A DNA stretch of 64,000 bases from Cardiocondyla obscurior (Eukaryota; Arthropoda; Insecta; Hymenoptera; Formicidae): NCBI RefSeq assembly GCF_019399895.1, contig NC_091866.1:4323501-4387500 (forward strand), given 5' to 3'. This document shows, in pieces, positions 1-14,400 of the stretch; position 1 is the stretch's first letter; every line of letters begins with the position of its first letter. The position numbers and the translations under genes were made by a program. The notes beneath the pieces are model-generated. The model did no database searches. It was not told the DNA's origin and saw nothing but the letters and a program-made list of their open reading frames with translations.

Positions 1-1236
1 ATTAATATTAAATTTTTTTTGGTAAAAAAAATTTTACTTGAAAATAATACAGCACTTCCAATATAATTCTAGAAATAATTATTAATTGTATAAAGTTTGT
101 TAGGCAATTAATTCAATTTGTACAATATACCCACAAGTATTAATTAAAAACGTCAATCTGCAGTAATTTGTCGAGAAAAACCTTGAAAACTTTAGTTATA
201 GGAACCTAATTATACAAATCAAAACATAATTTAATTGCAACGTTGAATTAAGTACAAAAAAAAAAACAGCGATGAGATAAATTCGCGGCTAATGAACCAC
301 CGCTTATAAATAGAGTTGATAAATGGAATCAAGAATTGCTTTATAGATGGTACCGTGTTTTACTTCTTATAATTTATGAAAAGTTCGCGCACCACCTTGA
401 AAAAGAAAAAAGAAAAAAGAAAAAAAAAAAAACATGTTTTGAATATTTTCCTCCCTAAAGTTTACCCTCTCTCATCCCTACCGACACAGTTCTTTAATAG
501 CTTCTGCTGTAAATAAGTTCCGCTTGAAAAAGAGATTTTTTACTTTGCGGATATTACCTCGCGGAAAAATATATGCTTAACGCGGGTAGAGACTAATTTG
601 TGACGATTAAAAATTTTATACATATATTATGGAGAAAGCATTTTATCCCCGACTTTATATCCCCGTAAGGTCCAAGTAATTTCTGAGAAGGCGTCCTTTT
701 ATTATATTTTTAATGTATGTTTCAATATAAAAAAATATATATATATATATATGAAAAAGTATATAACAGGGAATGAAAAGAGTTGAAAAATATACTTAAA
801 AGACAAGACTTTTCTATAACGTCTTTGTAAAATAAAAAAGTAAAAATTAAAAAAAAATTATTTGTGAATTATTAAAAGTTTGTGGAATTGGAGCAAACAT
901 CTCAGCACAGCGAATCAAAATAATATAAAATTTCTTATCAAATTACGTTGCGTTGTAATAACGACAATTACGAACATATCGAAACTGATTAGCGTGTTTT
1001 CATTGATAATAATCGGTACGGACTCAATTATATCTCGCGGAGCGCGGATTTGCAGAGCTTTACTTTCAACTATAGAGCGATTGACGATCCACGCTCGTGT
1101 CGGATCAAAGAGGAGAAGGTGGGACTTTGATGTACATTGATAATTCATGCGGATCCAATTACACTTTGAAATCGTCTGATAATTGTTCCAAGTAAATACT
1201 CCAGGAGAACTTAGCAAAGAAGACAACGAATGAACG

Positions 1237-1308
1237 CGCTTTACAGAAATAGTATGAATAGTATGGGAAGCACGCTTTACAGAAATAATATGAATAGTAT
1301 AGGAAGTA
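1237..1308. repeat. 36-bp tandem duplication
   Basis: The unit CGCTTTACAGAAATA-[A/G]-TATGAATAGTAT occurs twice in direct succession, starting at 1237 and 1273, with three or so mismatches over 36 bp. The sequence changes immediately after the second copy. Confidence 0.85.
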
Positions 1309-3596
1309 CGTTTGATTCCATTTTGAATATCGTCATCCGATCGAAGGTGAATTTAATGGAAAGAATATTTCCGGAAGAGCTGTTCTCTGTATAATTTTAT
1401 ATTACCTTTAGAATCTGATTCTCATTTTTTTTTCTTTCCCTTTTTTTTCCCCTCGCGTGTTTTGCCATCTTTTAAAAATTGCATATCCTTATAAATAATT
1501 AAATTTATACAGCTTACGGTTTTGTTAATCTTGAAAAATAAATCGTTGCAAATAACATTAAAAACATAATGCACAAAATTTTAAGTATTATAACGTTTTA
1601 ACTTAAAGTGCGAATATTTTCAATACAAAATACTCTGTACGATTTAAATATACATCTCATTAAAGCGAAAGTTCAAAGTGCAACGCGTGCAAAATTCAGG
1701 TATAAACGGACGCGATTTATAAAATACAATCAGTATTTCATAATAATCTTCCCACCTGTACGCATTTAGTATCGATTTTATCGTAAGCATATTGCAATGA
1801 ATAAAATAACTTCGACGTTTATACAATTCGATTTTTTGAACCGGCAATCTACGTCACGAGAAAATTCGATTTACAACAAACCTTACTTTCTTATCATGTC
1901 AATTTATTATTCCCTGAGCAAGTTCTCTTGGCAGCGTGTGCGCATACATGCATGAGTAAGAAGGAACGTTTCATATTGCCTAGAATGCTTCGAATTACTT
2001 TAAGCGTAGTTCAACATGAATAAATTTAATAAAAATCCATTCTTTATGCTATTCAATAAATTTGCAAGAAAAACTTATTCCGAAATCGTATACGTGTTTT
2101 TCTTCATTTTTTTTTTTACATTACGTGCAAGAATAATCTCAATTTAAAAAGAAACGTAACGTATCGCTCTCACTTAAGGGTGAAAAAGGGAACTTAACAA
2201 TCGATCATAAAACATTTACGTTGTCAGATTAGCATTTTACATTCATATGTAGTCAGATACGTATTTTTATAAAAAGGAAAAAAAAAAAGCACCGTTGTAA
2301 AATGTGGGTTTACGATATTTTAGAATGTTTGATCGCGAAGAGACGCGGCCGACTCGAATCGACGAACGTTTATTATTTCATGAATTTTTTCACGTAGCAA
2401 CGAATGCGCATATTTTGCTCGTGGCCACCGGGACAGCCCGCGTGCCACGAAGAACTATGCATGACTCGCCGCCAAATTAGAATACCGAGCGACGATTTCT
2501 TCCTTTTTTTTTCTTTTTTATTTTTCCCTCTCGCAAACGTTGCCGGTAACAGGAACCGAAGTGACATTGACTAATGAGCTCGCATCGGACATTCACAGGC
2601 ACATGCAAATGCGTTCTCGGCTACGTTGCACGAATCATAATCCGTACACGCTCGTTTACGGCCGGTAATTTGACGTGCGACGAGCCACGAAAAAGCCGAT
2701 CGCGCGACATCTTATCTTTCCGCAACGCTGAAAAGTACTTTCCATTTTAATCACGGCTATAATTTGACCTAAAAAAAAATTTAACTCGAATCTTCCTAAT
2801 CAATTTTAATCTGCGGGATATCAAATATGAAAGAGACGCCGTCGTATCTAAAATTTAGAATTATTATTTATTTCTTTAGATTAATTATGTTAAGTAGAAA
2901 TAATTCGTTTAATCGACGACTACCGTAACGTGGCCACCATGTTAAAAATTCACGATACATTAAAGTTAATATTAAATATAATATTTGGCGTATAAATACT
3001 TTGATAACGCGTTAAATTGCGTAGAGGTAGCGAGTAAGATAGATGTGAACATAAACTAAAGTCGAGAGCGGCCGGGAGCGTAAGCTGCGTGCGTGTTTCG
3101 CGTAACTTTGATGTTACTACTGTCGCATTCCTTACCCGAAGATCAGGCAGATGCTACACAGGAGCAGATATATGCGTTAAAAAAAAATATAGTCAGGTGT
3201 ATTTATGTTTGACGGACAGAGCTATCGACCAACGCGAATTAGCTCTTGCAATTAATAATCTTTATGCGGAGAGTATTTATAAAAAGCGTTTTGAGAAACA
3301 GTACATTCATTTCATGGAAAAAAAATAAAAATAAAAATTTATAAAATAATAAAAATTAAGCTGACATTTACCCTCGTGGCACGAAGCAAGTCGAACGAGA
3401 AAACAAATTAAAATCGTAAAAAAAAAAAGAACAGCAGCAATCGAACAATAATAAAATCTTTACATCCTTTTTATAAGCAGTCTTCGAAGTGTCATCAAAG
3501 CGAGATCAAAAAAGAATTCCCTAAGTGTGAATACTATAAGTAAAAATATCAAACCAGAAAACATTGCAATTCATTATCTACTTTTTATTCTTCTTC

Positions 3597-3622
3597 TTTT
3601 TTTTTTTTTTTTTTTTTTTTTT
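3597..3622. repeat. T26 homopolymer
   Basis: An uninterrupted run of 26 T, flanked on the left by a TTC repeat. On the minus strand it reads as poly(A). Confidence 0.9.
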
Positions 3623-5315
3623 ATTGTTGTCAGTTCTTTAAGTAGGTTTTATAGGGACTAATTTACGAGCTAGTTTCTGCCAGGAATAAATTTTATTACA
3701 ACGTGTTTTTATAACGCGGTACCTTCTTTTCCACACTTTCCTTCCTTTGTTAAAAAAAAAAAAAAACGTAAAAGATGGTTACGATTAATGTAAACGAGGT
3801 ATTCCGCAACAAAGTAATACCCAGTTATAAGAGCGGGCTGCGCTATTTGCTGACAAAATGTACGTGTGTACTGTACGGAGTATGTGTAATTTCACTCGCG
3901 AGAGTAAAAAAGATTGGAGCATGGAGTAACACTGTGACGACCTGTGCGTCGCTCTCGCGGGAACGGCATAAGCATCCCCGGCAAGTAGTATAAAACTTCC
4001 CCTGTTAACGTCTCCCAATTCGCGTGCAACTTCTCGCGAAGAATGTTATTGCAGCGTTGCGGCTTCTCTGAAAAGATTTGAAGATTTTCGCGAAGAGAGT
4101 TTGTACACGGGCGTGTGTACTCGCGCTCGAAAATTCAACGACGATGCAAATATTGCGGCCAGAGCGCATTTACCCCGCACAACTCGTTCAACACATTTTT
4201 TTTCTTTTCCCCCCTTCCCCGTCTATTTTTTTTTCGTGTCGTTAAATCGCGGCGAGTACTTTATTAGTTTTTCAAAAACGCGGCAGATCGGGACAACGTA
4301 ATCGTGCGGTCGCGTGAAATTATTATTACAGATCCACCGGTACGTAAACAAACGAGTAAACACGCAGTCTAAAATTGCAACTTGCATCGCAACGATAGAC
4401 GGAAACTGGAGTTTTCCGTTCTCGAGGGGATGTAACGTTCTGCGACGTCATCCCTCGGAATACGGATCCCGGCGATGCCGCTCGTTAGTTTTCGTCGACA
4501 GTTTTCACAACAGTTTCTTTCGCTATTTTTCGTGACGCGTCGTTCCTGAGGAGAGTGCCCATTAAAAATGTCGAGGACGAAATTCAGTACGGATGCCGCG
4601 TGTCGCGTCGGGTCGAAGGCGAGGGAGACCTACCAACGACGTCATTTTGTTTAAAGCTGTCGCCGGTTCGTTGCTGCCGCGCCGAGTCACTTCGAACCTC
4701 GCAATAAAATAACTTCTCCTCAGAGAAGGAGCGTTCCTGCGCTCATTATACGCCATTGTGCAGCAAGCTCCGGATAGATCCTCTACCGAACGCGTTATTG
4801 CACGGCCCGTGATATCAGTTTTTCTCGCTGCTTTTCAAAGATTGCAACGGTGAATCGCCGCTGGCTACACTTCCTCGGAAAAACGCTCGTACAATTTTCC
4901 CGTTTAAATAAGTAATTACTTTTCTCTCTGTACGAATAGACTAGATAGATACTGAACTTCTTACTTGTATTTTTCTTTTTTTCTCTCTCTATTTTTTTTT
5001 ATAATGTTATTGCAACTCAATCATCAACCCTCCCATCTTATTTGCGAGCTAAATTACGAACGGCAGAATAACAAAGCGCATTATCATATCTTATCGTACA
5101 AGAAAATTAATTAATGTTTGAAAAATTAATCGGATTTGATTTACCATGTTCGAATATCTAGCAGACTATGATGTTTGCGTTCTTTGTAAAAGGCATACGT
5201 GAGATTAATTATTTTAGATAAAATTTAACGTCAAAAATGAATTATCTTGCGGCGCAGTGTATATTTTGTCGTTTTATGACTGCGAATTAAGAACAAGAGA
5301 ACGTGTCTCACTCAC

Positions 5316-5465
5316 CGCAGGTGTAGACGACTTTGAGATACGTTTTGCTATCCGGGCTGCAAGGGTCTGGTCTGCCAAACGTTGTGCTGTTAGCCACCAC
5401 CGAGCACCGCCGTTTACCGTGGCATAATTGCATCACGGTTTCCGTTGCAAAGTCCATCGTACAAG
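5316..5465 (-). CDS. EVA1C: EVA1C-like exon 5: second half of Gal_Lectin domain 2
   Basis: The acceptor is TATTCTTATACAG at 5466 and the donor is TGCG|GTGAGTGAG after 5316. The exon is 150 bases, phase 1 to phase 1, the same size and symmetry as exon 4. It encodes residues 201-250: CTMDFATETVMQLCHGKRRC, then SVVANSTTFGRPDPC, then KTYLKVVYTC, closing the second Gal_Lectin domain. An N-glycosylation sequon (NST) lies at residue 226. The intron after it has a good donor, so the protein continues. The next exon is not recognised in the remaining 5.3 kb. Confidence 0.9.
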
Positions 5466-8400
5466 CTGTATAAGAATATAACAACAGTGATACAATACGT
5501 AGAGTGCAAATTAAGAAAACGAAAAAGTCCTTTACGATTCAATATAAAATAAATTACCTAAAAATTAAAAAGAAAAAAAAAAAGAAAAAGAAAAAAAAGC
5601 AGAGACAAAAAAAAATTTACAGTAACAATTTCACAGCGAAAACGAAAGAACTTAACATTCTAAACATATAAATTAACAAAGATTAAAAATAGAAATTTTT
5701 TTAAACGCATAACGCATAAATCCACCTTTGTTCGGTTAAATTAAAAGTCACGTGAAAGATTACATAACGTAAATACTACACGAAACGCAGTTTCCACGTG
5801 CAATTAACTCTTCAGGTCAAGACGAGCGAGAGAAAGAATTACTTTGCGAGTTACAAAGCTCGCGTTTAAACGTCTCTGAAACATCCGCGAGGATTTTTAC
5901 TTGCGATTTAAAGCGGATACCCCTCGCGCGACCGTTGTTCCCGTTATTGAATAAGATTTCAAAAAGTCGGCCGACAGCGTGCATACACACCCGCGCCGAA
6001 GAAAGAATGAGAATTCATCGATTCGACTTCGCGCTGAATGACAGAAAAGACGGGCGAATACAAGAAAAGGAGGGGAGGGAGGGCATGGAAGTCTTCCGGG
6101 TTTCCGATACTCTTTTGTGCGAGAAAATGTACGTATTGCTCGCGCCGGGTTGAGACGTGACGACGCAGCATCTCGTAGAGGGATATCAAGGCGACCGCGA
6201 GAGCCCATTCATGGTGAAGAAGCACGAAAAAGCACTATTATAACGCGGCACCATTCCGCAGATTTTGTTCCTTATTGTCGCACTCAAGCGGCAAGCAACC
6301 TTTCGATCCTTCGCGTTAAAGGGTAGCTCTACGAGTTGCCGGATGATGGCCGGACAAGTGGACCAAAGAATTGTGTTGGATGGAGAGATTTATTGGATCA
6401 TCGTGAACAGAGCCGAGCTATTCATACAACTGTAAAACCAGAATTTCCTTCGCCCGTTAAAGGAATAGAAATGATATTTTCTTTTACAAAGACCAAAGGG
6501 GGGAAATAAAATAAAAATCTCACTTTATGAAGTTAACCGAGATATATTAATTTGTCCGCGAGTTCGTTGCAGCCGGTTTAAGATTATAAAAAAAAAAAAA
6601 ATTAATCGTGTGCACGTAAAGAATCGTTTCAAATATTAAAATAATTTTAATTAAAAAATATATTATTAAAATTTAGAAAACCAGTCAGGGTAAATAAGAG
6701 CGCGTTTAAACGTAGACAGTGAAATTTCGACGGCGTAGAATTAAATGGCATCGTTAAAGTATCAGCGGAATAGTCTTCGTGGAACCTCTCTCGTTTAGCG
6801 TTTTCTTCGTTCGCCCTTCGTAGGAATCGATTGATTGGACGGAACAAAAAGTCGTCGTGGGAACGCGAACGGTCGACTGGAGCATTCATTCGCGAGTTAA
6901 AAGAATTTACTTTGAAAAGTTAAATAAAACTGCGTCTCAGAGACGAGAGGCAAGCGGCTCTCTCTCTCTCTCTCTCTCCTCTTTCTCTTTCTCGCTCCTC
7001 CTGAATTAAAAGTAAAGCGGTGTGAGCCTGTCCTGACGCGCGAACGCGAATAACAAGCTTTCCTCGATATCAAACGTCACATTTGGCGCCCAAATGCATC
7101 TGTCGGTCATTGAATTATCCCTGCTCCACTTGGGAAACGGAAACACCCTACTTCTTTTTTTTTTTTTTCTTCTTCTTCTCTTTTTCCTCCTCCCTTGTTC
7201 TTTTTTTAAGAACGCTCTGCGGAAGAACTCACTTTAATTTTCTCTTCCCCACATCGCGCGAACCTCATCCGAAACTTCGGCAACCGCGGAAGAAAGAGTC
7301 GCAATCTCGTCGCCAAGTATGACAATAAACTAGGACAAACATCGTACTTGAAGGCTTCTTCGTAGAAAGATTCATCGGCGAAAGAAACATACGACGGAAT
7401 TGTCAATCGATTCCCCCCCGTTTTATCACTAAAAATTGAAACGTCTGAAAAATCTCACGATTGCCGCCCCGTCCCGTCACCTCCGCAGAATTTCGATTAG
7501 ATATTAATATACGATTGGCATTGTTACTTTAGTGACGCGTAAGATTTATGATACCTCGGCGAAATATCGTCGCGTTAATATTTTCTTTTTTTTTTCTTTT
7601 CTTTTACGAATAACTTATTCAAAATAACGCGTCGTAAAATTATCTCGATATCGAAACGTCAAGAGCACGCGATAATTCGCAATGCTGTTAAAACCTTCGA
7701 AGTAACGTTTGATTACTTGATCGGAACCTTGAGAAGAATAAGAAAGAGTTAAAGAAATGGGTTATAATTAATGAAAGAACGGCGGGTACGTTAACATTGA
7801 CAACGGTACTTACTTTCTTCTTGCACACCCAGCGGCTGCGGACATTGCAGAGACTCGTATTCCGTTCTACCGAAAGACGCGCTGAAAATCGCCACCCTCT
7901 GGCCGGGGTGGCAAACGAGATTGATGACTTCGTTCTCGCAAGCGACCTTACTCCTGAATTCATCTGAAACCACAAAACCGGCTTTAAATAAAGCTGCCAC
8001 AGTTACCGCCGCCGCCGGCCGCGTAAAATGCAATTATGTTCACGCAACGGTTTATGAAGTGTACCTTATTAGCGAGCAACCGTGCTTGTTTCTCGTTATT
8101 CTCGCGGTAAAACAAAAGAGCGAAGCGGGGAAAACCTTTTCCCCGTTTTACTGGAAATTACCTACGACGAATCGTGGAGTTCTGCAACTGAAATTTTGTC
8201 GTGAAAGAAACACGATCGCATTTTTTTTTTTTTTTTTTTTCCATGAACGGACGCTTTCTCGAAACGAAACAGACGTTGTCTACTACTCATCTCGTTACGA
8301 CATAACGTTATACTTGCGAATTTCAATGAACTGGAATGGCTTGCAGCTGCTGATAGTACGTTTTTGCGCTTTTGCGGAGTGCAGAGTGCAGAGATCGCGT

Positions 8401-11400
8401 TTGCGCTGACAAATTTCTTGCGACGGACGTAGTTTGTGAGATTACGGATTGCTGGCATTTGATTTTGTGCCACGCGTCAAGGTGTCAAATCGTGAATTAG
8501 ATTCCCGATAAACTAAAACTAATCTAAGAGAAAAAAAAAGAAAAAAACTTTACCCGATTTTCAATTATTTCGTTATCTTATATATTTTCTATAAAGTTGA
8601 AGTTTTGTCATATAAATGCACTTCAACGCGCCAGAAATAACGAACGAAAAGGTATATAATATTAATCAGTAAAAAAAAAAAAAAATTTATTTGGCGAAAA
8701 CAGTTTGCCTCAAGTGCGGGAAAAATTGCATTTGAATGTAATTATTATCGATAAAACATTCATATTTAATGGAGCGATTTCATAAGAGCAATCGTAAATT
8801 GCCCCGCGCTTTCGGAACGATAATGCAGCTCCTTTTCCTTTAAAAAGTTAAACGGTTTCATTCTCGTATGTCTTCTGCCCTCGTAAACTCGCAATTAAAC
8901 GCGTTATTAAACGCAGCCTCGTCGCGGCGAAATTGGCGATAAAAATTCTAGACGTACGTCTGGGCGAATCTACCCCGCGTTCGAGTAACAGTAGCGAAAA
9001 CCCGGCGGTAACTCGCTGATGTATCGCGATTTTGTTGCGGAGGAACAAGTTTGACCATAACCCGGGCGATCCCATGCCGGGCAACATCTTTTCATACCGC
9101 GACCATGTTTCTTCTCCCACGCGCGGAAGTCGGCGGGTGCACTTATGCTCGAGATAAAGTGTTATGCCCTGCTTTATTGAGTTGGCGATTTACGGTGGTT
9201 GCCTTCGCTGGCTTCTCGAACTTCTTTCGCCGGTGAACCGAGGAGGGCAACGGCCATCGCGATTTAAGGCGAAATTACGTGCGGCGGCGAGGCACACCGC
9301 GCGCACATTGTTTGACGCGGATTGCTTCACCCAAAAACCGCCCGGGCGTGCCAAAAGCTACGTAACGACATCGGCTAATCTTGCCAATCCGCAGTATCAG
9401 TTAGTTTTTGTCTTTATTTCGTACCACCATAAACATTGGTCGACCCACATCTAGTTTTATTATTTTCCTTTTTTTCCCTTTTTTTTCATTTTTTTTTCCC
9501 CAGCCATATTTTCACCGCTCTGACAAAAATATCGCGTTTTTTTTAGATTCATATATTTTTCCGTTTTTTCTCTACGCGCAGCGTACAACCTACACCGAGC
9601 TTTAACTAGCAAGAACAGTTGTACCGATACACTACTCTCGCAGCAGTCAGTTTTAAAACATTCAACTTTAATATAGTAAAATTAATAGAGATTATCCCGG
9701 CACTTTTTTAACGTATTCTATGTGCTCTTTATCCACATCATTATATACACAATTTCAATATAAACATCAATTGGCCTACTTTAATTCAATATCATATTTT
9801 AATATTTTCGTTCAATATCGGCTATATTTTCAACGTTACTTTAATGCTTTTAATTTCAATTCTGATAAATCACGTTTTTCGCATCTGTATATTTTCCATT
9901 TATCCTATCCCATATGCAGCTAACAAAAACATCTCTAATCTAAACTATAACAAGCACATGTGCTATCGTTATTTCGCTGAAACAAATAATGCTTTGTTTA
10001 AAAAAAAATAATAATAATAACAGTATTGTGTTCCACTCGCCTGTATATTTCTGCCATTTTTCTGCAATTAACCTTATTATTTTTTTCTCCGCGACTACAT
10101 CTATAGAATCAGAAAGTTAAGTTTATCCGAATCAGGCATGCCCGAGTGAAATAAAGACTGCTATTGCCTTACTGTAGCGCCATAATGAGTCGCGACTTTA
10201 AAACGATGTCAAGATGGTTTGCTCATTTTAATGAACAAAAAGAACCGCGTTATCTACATCGTGTAAAATTACATCGATTCACGTGCCCTTAAGATTTTCC
10301 TATCTGGGATATGTCCGTATCGCGCTATTACGGCCACGTTACATGCAAAGTAAAAATCGCCATGCCATACCTGCCGGGGCTCTCTCGAGGCTCGTATCCA
10401 CGTAGAAGTGGCCAGCGCTATCCAGCGAACATATCAAAGACCGGGGCGTCAATGGCCCGTGAAATTTCGCCCGGAAGAGCGAATCCATGGTAAACGAAAG
10501 AGAGAGAGAGAGAGAGAGAGAGAAAGAGCGAGAGAAAGCGAGAGAGAGAGAGAGATAGTACTCGCGGAACTTCCTTATTGCCGTGGGATACTCTGTGAAG
10601 CTCGTGCAAGAGAAAGAAGGAAAGAGGGAGGGGGATAAAAAAAAAAAAAAAGCGAAAGAGAGAGAAATGTCCAGTCTGGGGCTTTAATTGGCAAAAAAGA
10701 GAAAGCACCGCCATGGCGCGGAAGAGCGGTGGGAAAGAGGGTTGAAAGGGGAGAGAGGTAATTCCCTCGACGGCGGACTACTCGAAGCGACAATGGAGCC
10801 GGTTCCTCGCTTTTTCAGCAAAAGGCCGGGACTTCGATCGACCTACTTTTCCTGACATCGATGGAATCTCCAGTTTCCACGTATGCTCGTGTGCACGGGG
10901 GCGGGAGCGAGAAAAGAGGTAAACGCGGGCGAGTACGTGCCCTTCTCTTTCCGACAGGGCACGTCGGGTACCCGGCGCCGGCCCGTGTACGCCGACGAAT
11001 GGAATTCTTTTCAAGGTACGTCCGGCCCTTTTTCGAACGCTCCACTTCGATGTGGTGCAGGGTGGATGCGAATAACGCGGGCAAGGAATACGTGTCGGGG
11101 GTGACCGACAAACTTAAGGAGCTGATGAGAATGGTCTATTAGCACCAGAGATGAAGTAAATTATTACACGCTCAGAGCGTGTAATAACGATCTTTTATAA
11201 AAGGCACGGTGTAAATTATTAAAAAAAAAAAATTTTTTAAATATTAAAAAATTAAATATAATATACCTTTAAATAGATAAAATAGGCTGATCAGTAATTA
11301 ATATAATACCGTATTTTAATGTACTTACGTACGAAAATAAACACCGCTTTGAATGCAAAAGCTTTAAGAAATTTCGCGGCGCAACTTGCTCGTAGGGCAA

Positions 11401-14400
11401 CTAATATGATGGAGATATCGAAACTCCAAAAACCATGCTTATTCATTATTATTCGCATACGAGTATGTGAATGTTATCCGATTGCGATCCCAGTGCTCAT
11501 TACACAAATGTAAATCCTATTCGCGATGCGAAACATGAAGCCACCTCGTTTACTCCTCATTACATTGATCATCGGATTGGGCTCTACGGAGCAAAAATTG
11601 ATTAGACAGATTGAGCACGTTTCGTACAGGCGGCTTATTGTGCGTGTGCGTCGGTGCAATAAGTGGCACGTGTTGTCGTCGGATAGATTTGCGGGCAGCG
11701 CGTGAGGTGTCGGCTGGCTTTGGCACGTAACGCGACACCTGTAATATGTAATCGTCCCGTTGATGTATTACAGAGGACAACCGCGTTAGCCACGTACAAG
11801 CGTCATCCCATTGCTCGAGCGTTTCATTTTTGGACGAAGTTCTGACGCGTGTAAATACGCGGAACGCGAATATACATTTTAATGGATTCGCGAATAGAAC
11901 TTTATTCGGAGATAATGGATTCTCCTGCCTCTCTTTCCCTCTGTTTCGATAAAAACGCGTCGTAAAATCATCGGGCACGCACGTATCCGCGGCGTTCCGA
12001 TGCCGGCGTAGTAAGCAAAATTTCAAGAATTTAATTTAACGTAACGTTAATTAATTTATAGACGCATCGTATTGTTAGGGGGATATAATGAGAAAACATT
12101 CGCTCGCCTGAAAATGTCATTGTAATTAAAATAAAGTTATAGAAATGTGAAATTCTGTAGTTTGCATATTTCGCGCGCTTCACAATGAATTTATACAAAA
12201 TGATAAAGGTATTGTAACGGTTGTGGTCGCAAAGTTGCGTGAGCAGTTGCAGCGGATACGCATGTGTTACTTTAGATAAAAACTACGGCAAGAATAAACT
12301 TTTGCCTAAAGCGTCGCCATTATCGTCATATTTCCTACGTGTCCGTTAGTGAACCGCAAAAGTATGCAGCGGCATACTTTCTAAATGACCGCGTGAGGTT
12401 TTTGTTTCGTCGTTTGTAACGCTATATTTAAAAAAAGAAAACCAAAAAAAAAGAAAAACAAAAAAAAGAACAAAAAGAAAACAAAAAAAAGAATTAAAGT
12501 AAAACTTTTGTAAAGTAAACGTTTTACGAAGCAAGCGTGTGTGATTTCCTCATACTTTTCCCGCGCTCATAATTTTACAGGCAGAAAATTACGCGTTACG
12601 TTTAAACTATACTCCATAGAATTATCGATGCGAAAAACGATGCACAAAACTTACACGTTACATAATCTGTCTGCTGCAGTTTTACGTATTGAAGCAGAAT
12701 ATGTAAATGTTCCCTTTTTCATGCTTTTCATACAATCCCCTTTCCATCCGGTAGAAATTAATCAAATGTTTATACTACCCGCTACTACATTCCTGCGTTA
12801 CAAAACTGATGATGTAATACGAGAGTTTATACGATCATTAAATACGCGTCAATAAATAACGTAATATTTATTCGACGCGTAAAACTTATCGTACTTTTTT
12901 CCGACTTCGCGCAACGTGAGTGTTTTTTCTTTTTCCTTTTTTTTTTTTAAACTTAATCACTTTTTGCATTAGTTTTGTTATTTACACATCTTCGATCAAT
13001 CTAGTATACGCGTACTATTTGCACCGAACTATTGACGATTTATACTACTTGTTTACCCGCAAATAATTCTACTATTATAATATTAATCAAAACACTATTA
13101 TACGTTATATGTATTGCATAATATTATTTGCTGCATAAAATATTTAGTATACAACTTAACAATAATATAATATGCAACACTCATTAATTTACGATTAACG
13201 TTATTACGTATAATATTATATAATATTATACATTTAAAATATGTTTACTTGTTTCGTTTTATTTATTTATTTTTTTTTTCTTCTTCTTCTTTCTGTTCGA
13301 AATTAACAAAAGCGTTCTTAATTAGTTCGAAATAAATTACCGACTCTTAATTTCCATTAATTTATTATGCAGGTTAACAGATCGTTCTTAATAACGAAAT
13401 TAATTTTGAAATGCTCTTTGCGTTGGATCACAATCTTTTTATAGACATTAAAGATTATTCCGGAAGATCTTAAGGCAAGAACTTCCGAGACGGTATTCAA
13501 AGCCATTGTCTTCTATATTACACGGCACAAATACGACAGGAAAACTTTTCAACCTCGCTCGCCATAATATGTACTCTCGTTTCCCCGAACTTTTCTTCGT
13601 ATCTGTTCAAGTGTTCTACATTTCCACGCTCACTGTTCTTCTAAAAATGATCTCGCAGTCTCGTTGCGAGGCTTGTTAAGCAAATATTATTTTATGAGCT
13701 ACCGTTACAACGAAATAAACATCGGATATATTAAGCGTAACACCGTACATTTATATTAAATCTGTTCATCCTTTAAATATAAATTTAGAAAAAAAAAAAT
13801 TTGTTGCTAACGCGATAAATTTAAAAAATCAAAAATATATTATATTTAAAACAATTAAATATAAAAACTAAAAACAACCGCTCATTGAAAATTAAATTAT
13901 CCCATTTAATATTAATATACATATGTATTTTAATTTGATAAAAAATTTTCTTTTTTATCGAAATTATTCTTGCAATGTTTATTCTCGAAATCATATTTTT
14001 CGTATATACGTGTATAAAAATAACTAATAATAATAAACAAGTGTAAAAAATACTGTAACAAATTCAAAAATTGTTTTATCAAATTTTAAAATGTAATAAT
14101 TCCATTTCATAGGATTGTTGGTATTTGTGGATTTAAAAAAGTATTAAAAACACAAGTAAAATATGACATTAAAAAAAAAAACTAATGTCTATTATATCAT
14201 ATCTTGTTAACAATGTATGTAGTTACATAAAAACAAAATATAGAAAATAATGCATTTAGTATTTTATTACTATCACATTTGTTGTGGCGCAAATGGCACA
14301 AAAAAGCGTACGCAAAATTTTTTATAGTGTAACACGTAACACGGCAAATCCGCGATTTAGAAACAAATCCGCTGTAAATCGAAATGTTAAAAAAATGTTT

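Larger units (their letters stand above)
1..5315 (-). other. Probable intron after exon 5 (or 3' region); no exon recognised
   Basis: This AT-rich stretch follows the exon 5 donor in transcript order. I looked on the minus strand for a phase-1 acceptor followed by a transmembrane or EVA1 cytoplasmic domain and found nothing convincing. It holds a (TA)n run near 730-752, a 36-bp tandem duplication (1237-1308) and a T26 tract (3597-3622). A CpG-richer stretch lies at about 4020-4870. A minus-strand open stretch at 2373-2567 contains a GCPGGHEQN-like piece, but without clear splice sites. Confidence 0.5.

Noticed and set aside
7921..8409. 162-codon plus-strand open frame
   Set aside because: Antisense to exon 4 of the lectin gene and contains a poly-phenylalanine run encoded by the T20 tract.
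11550..12026. 158-codon minus-strand open frame
   Set aside because: Somewhat gene-like composition, but no recognised domain, signal peptide or clear splice context, and it lies within intron 3. Left as unsupported.
12541..12855. 104-codon plus-strand open frame
   Set aside because: Begins at a non-ATG codon, with no domain or splice signals; not supported beyond chance.
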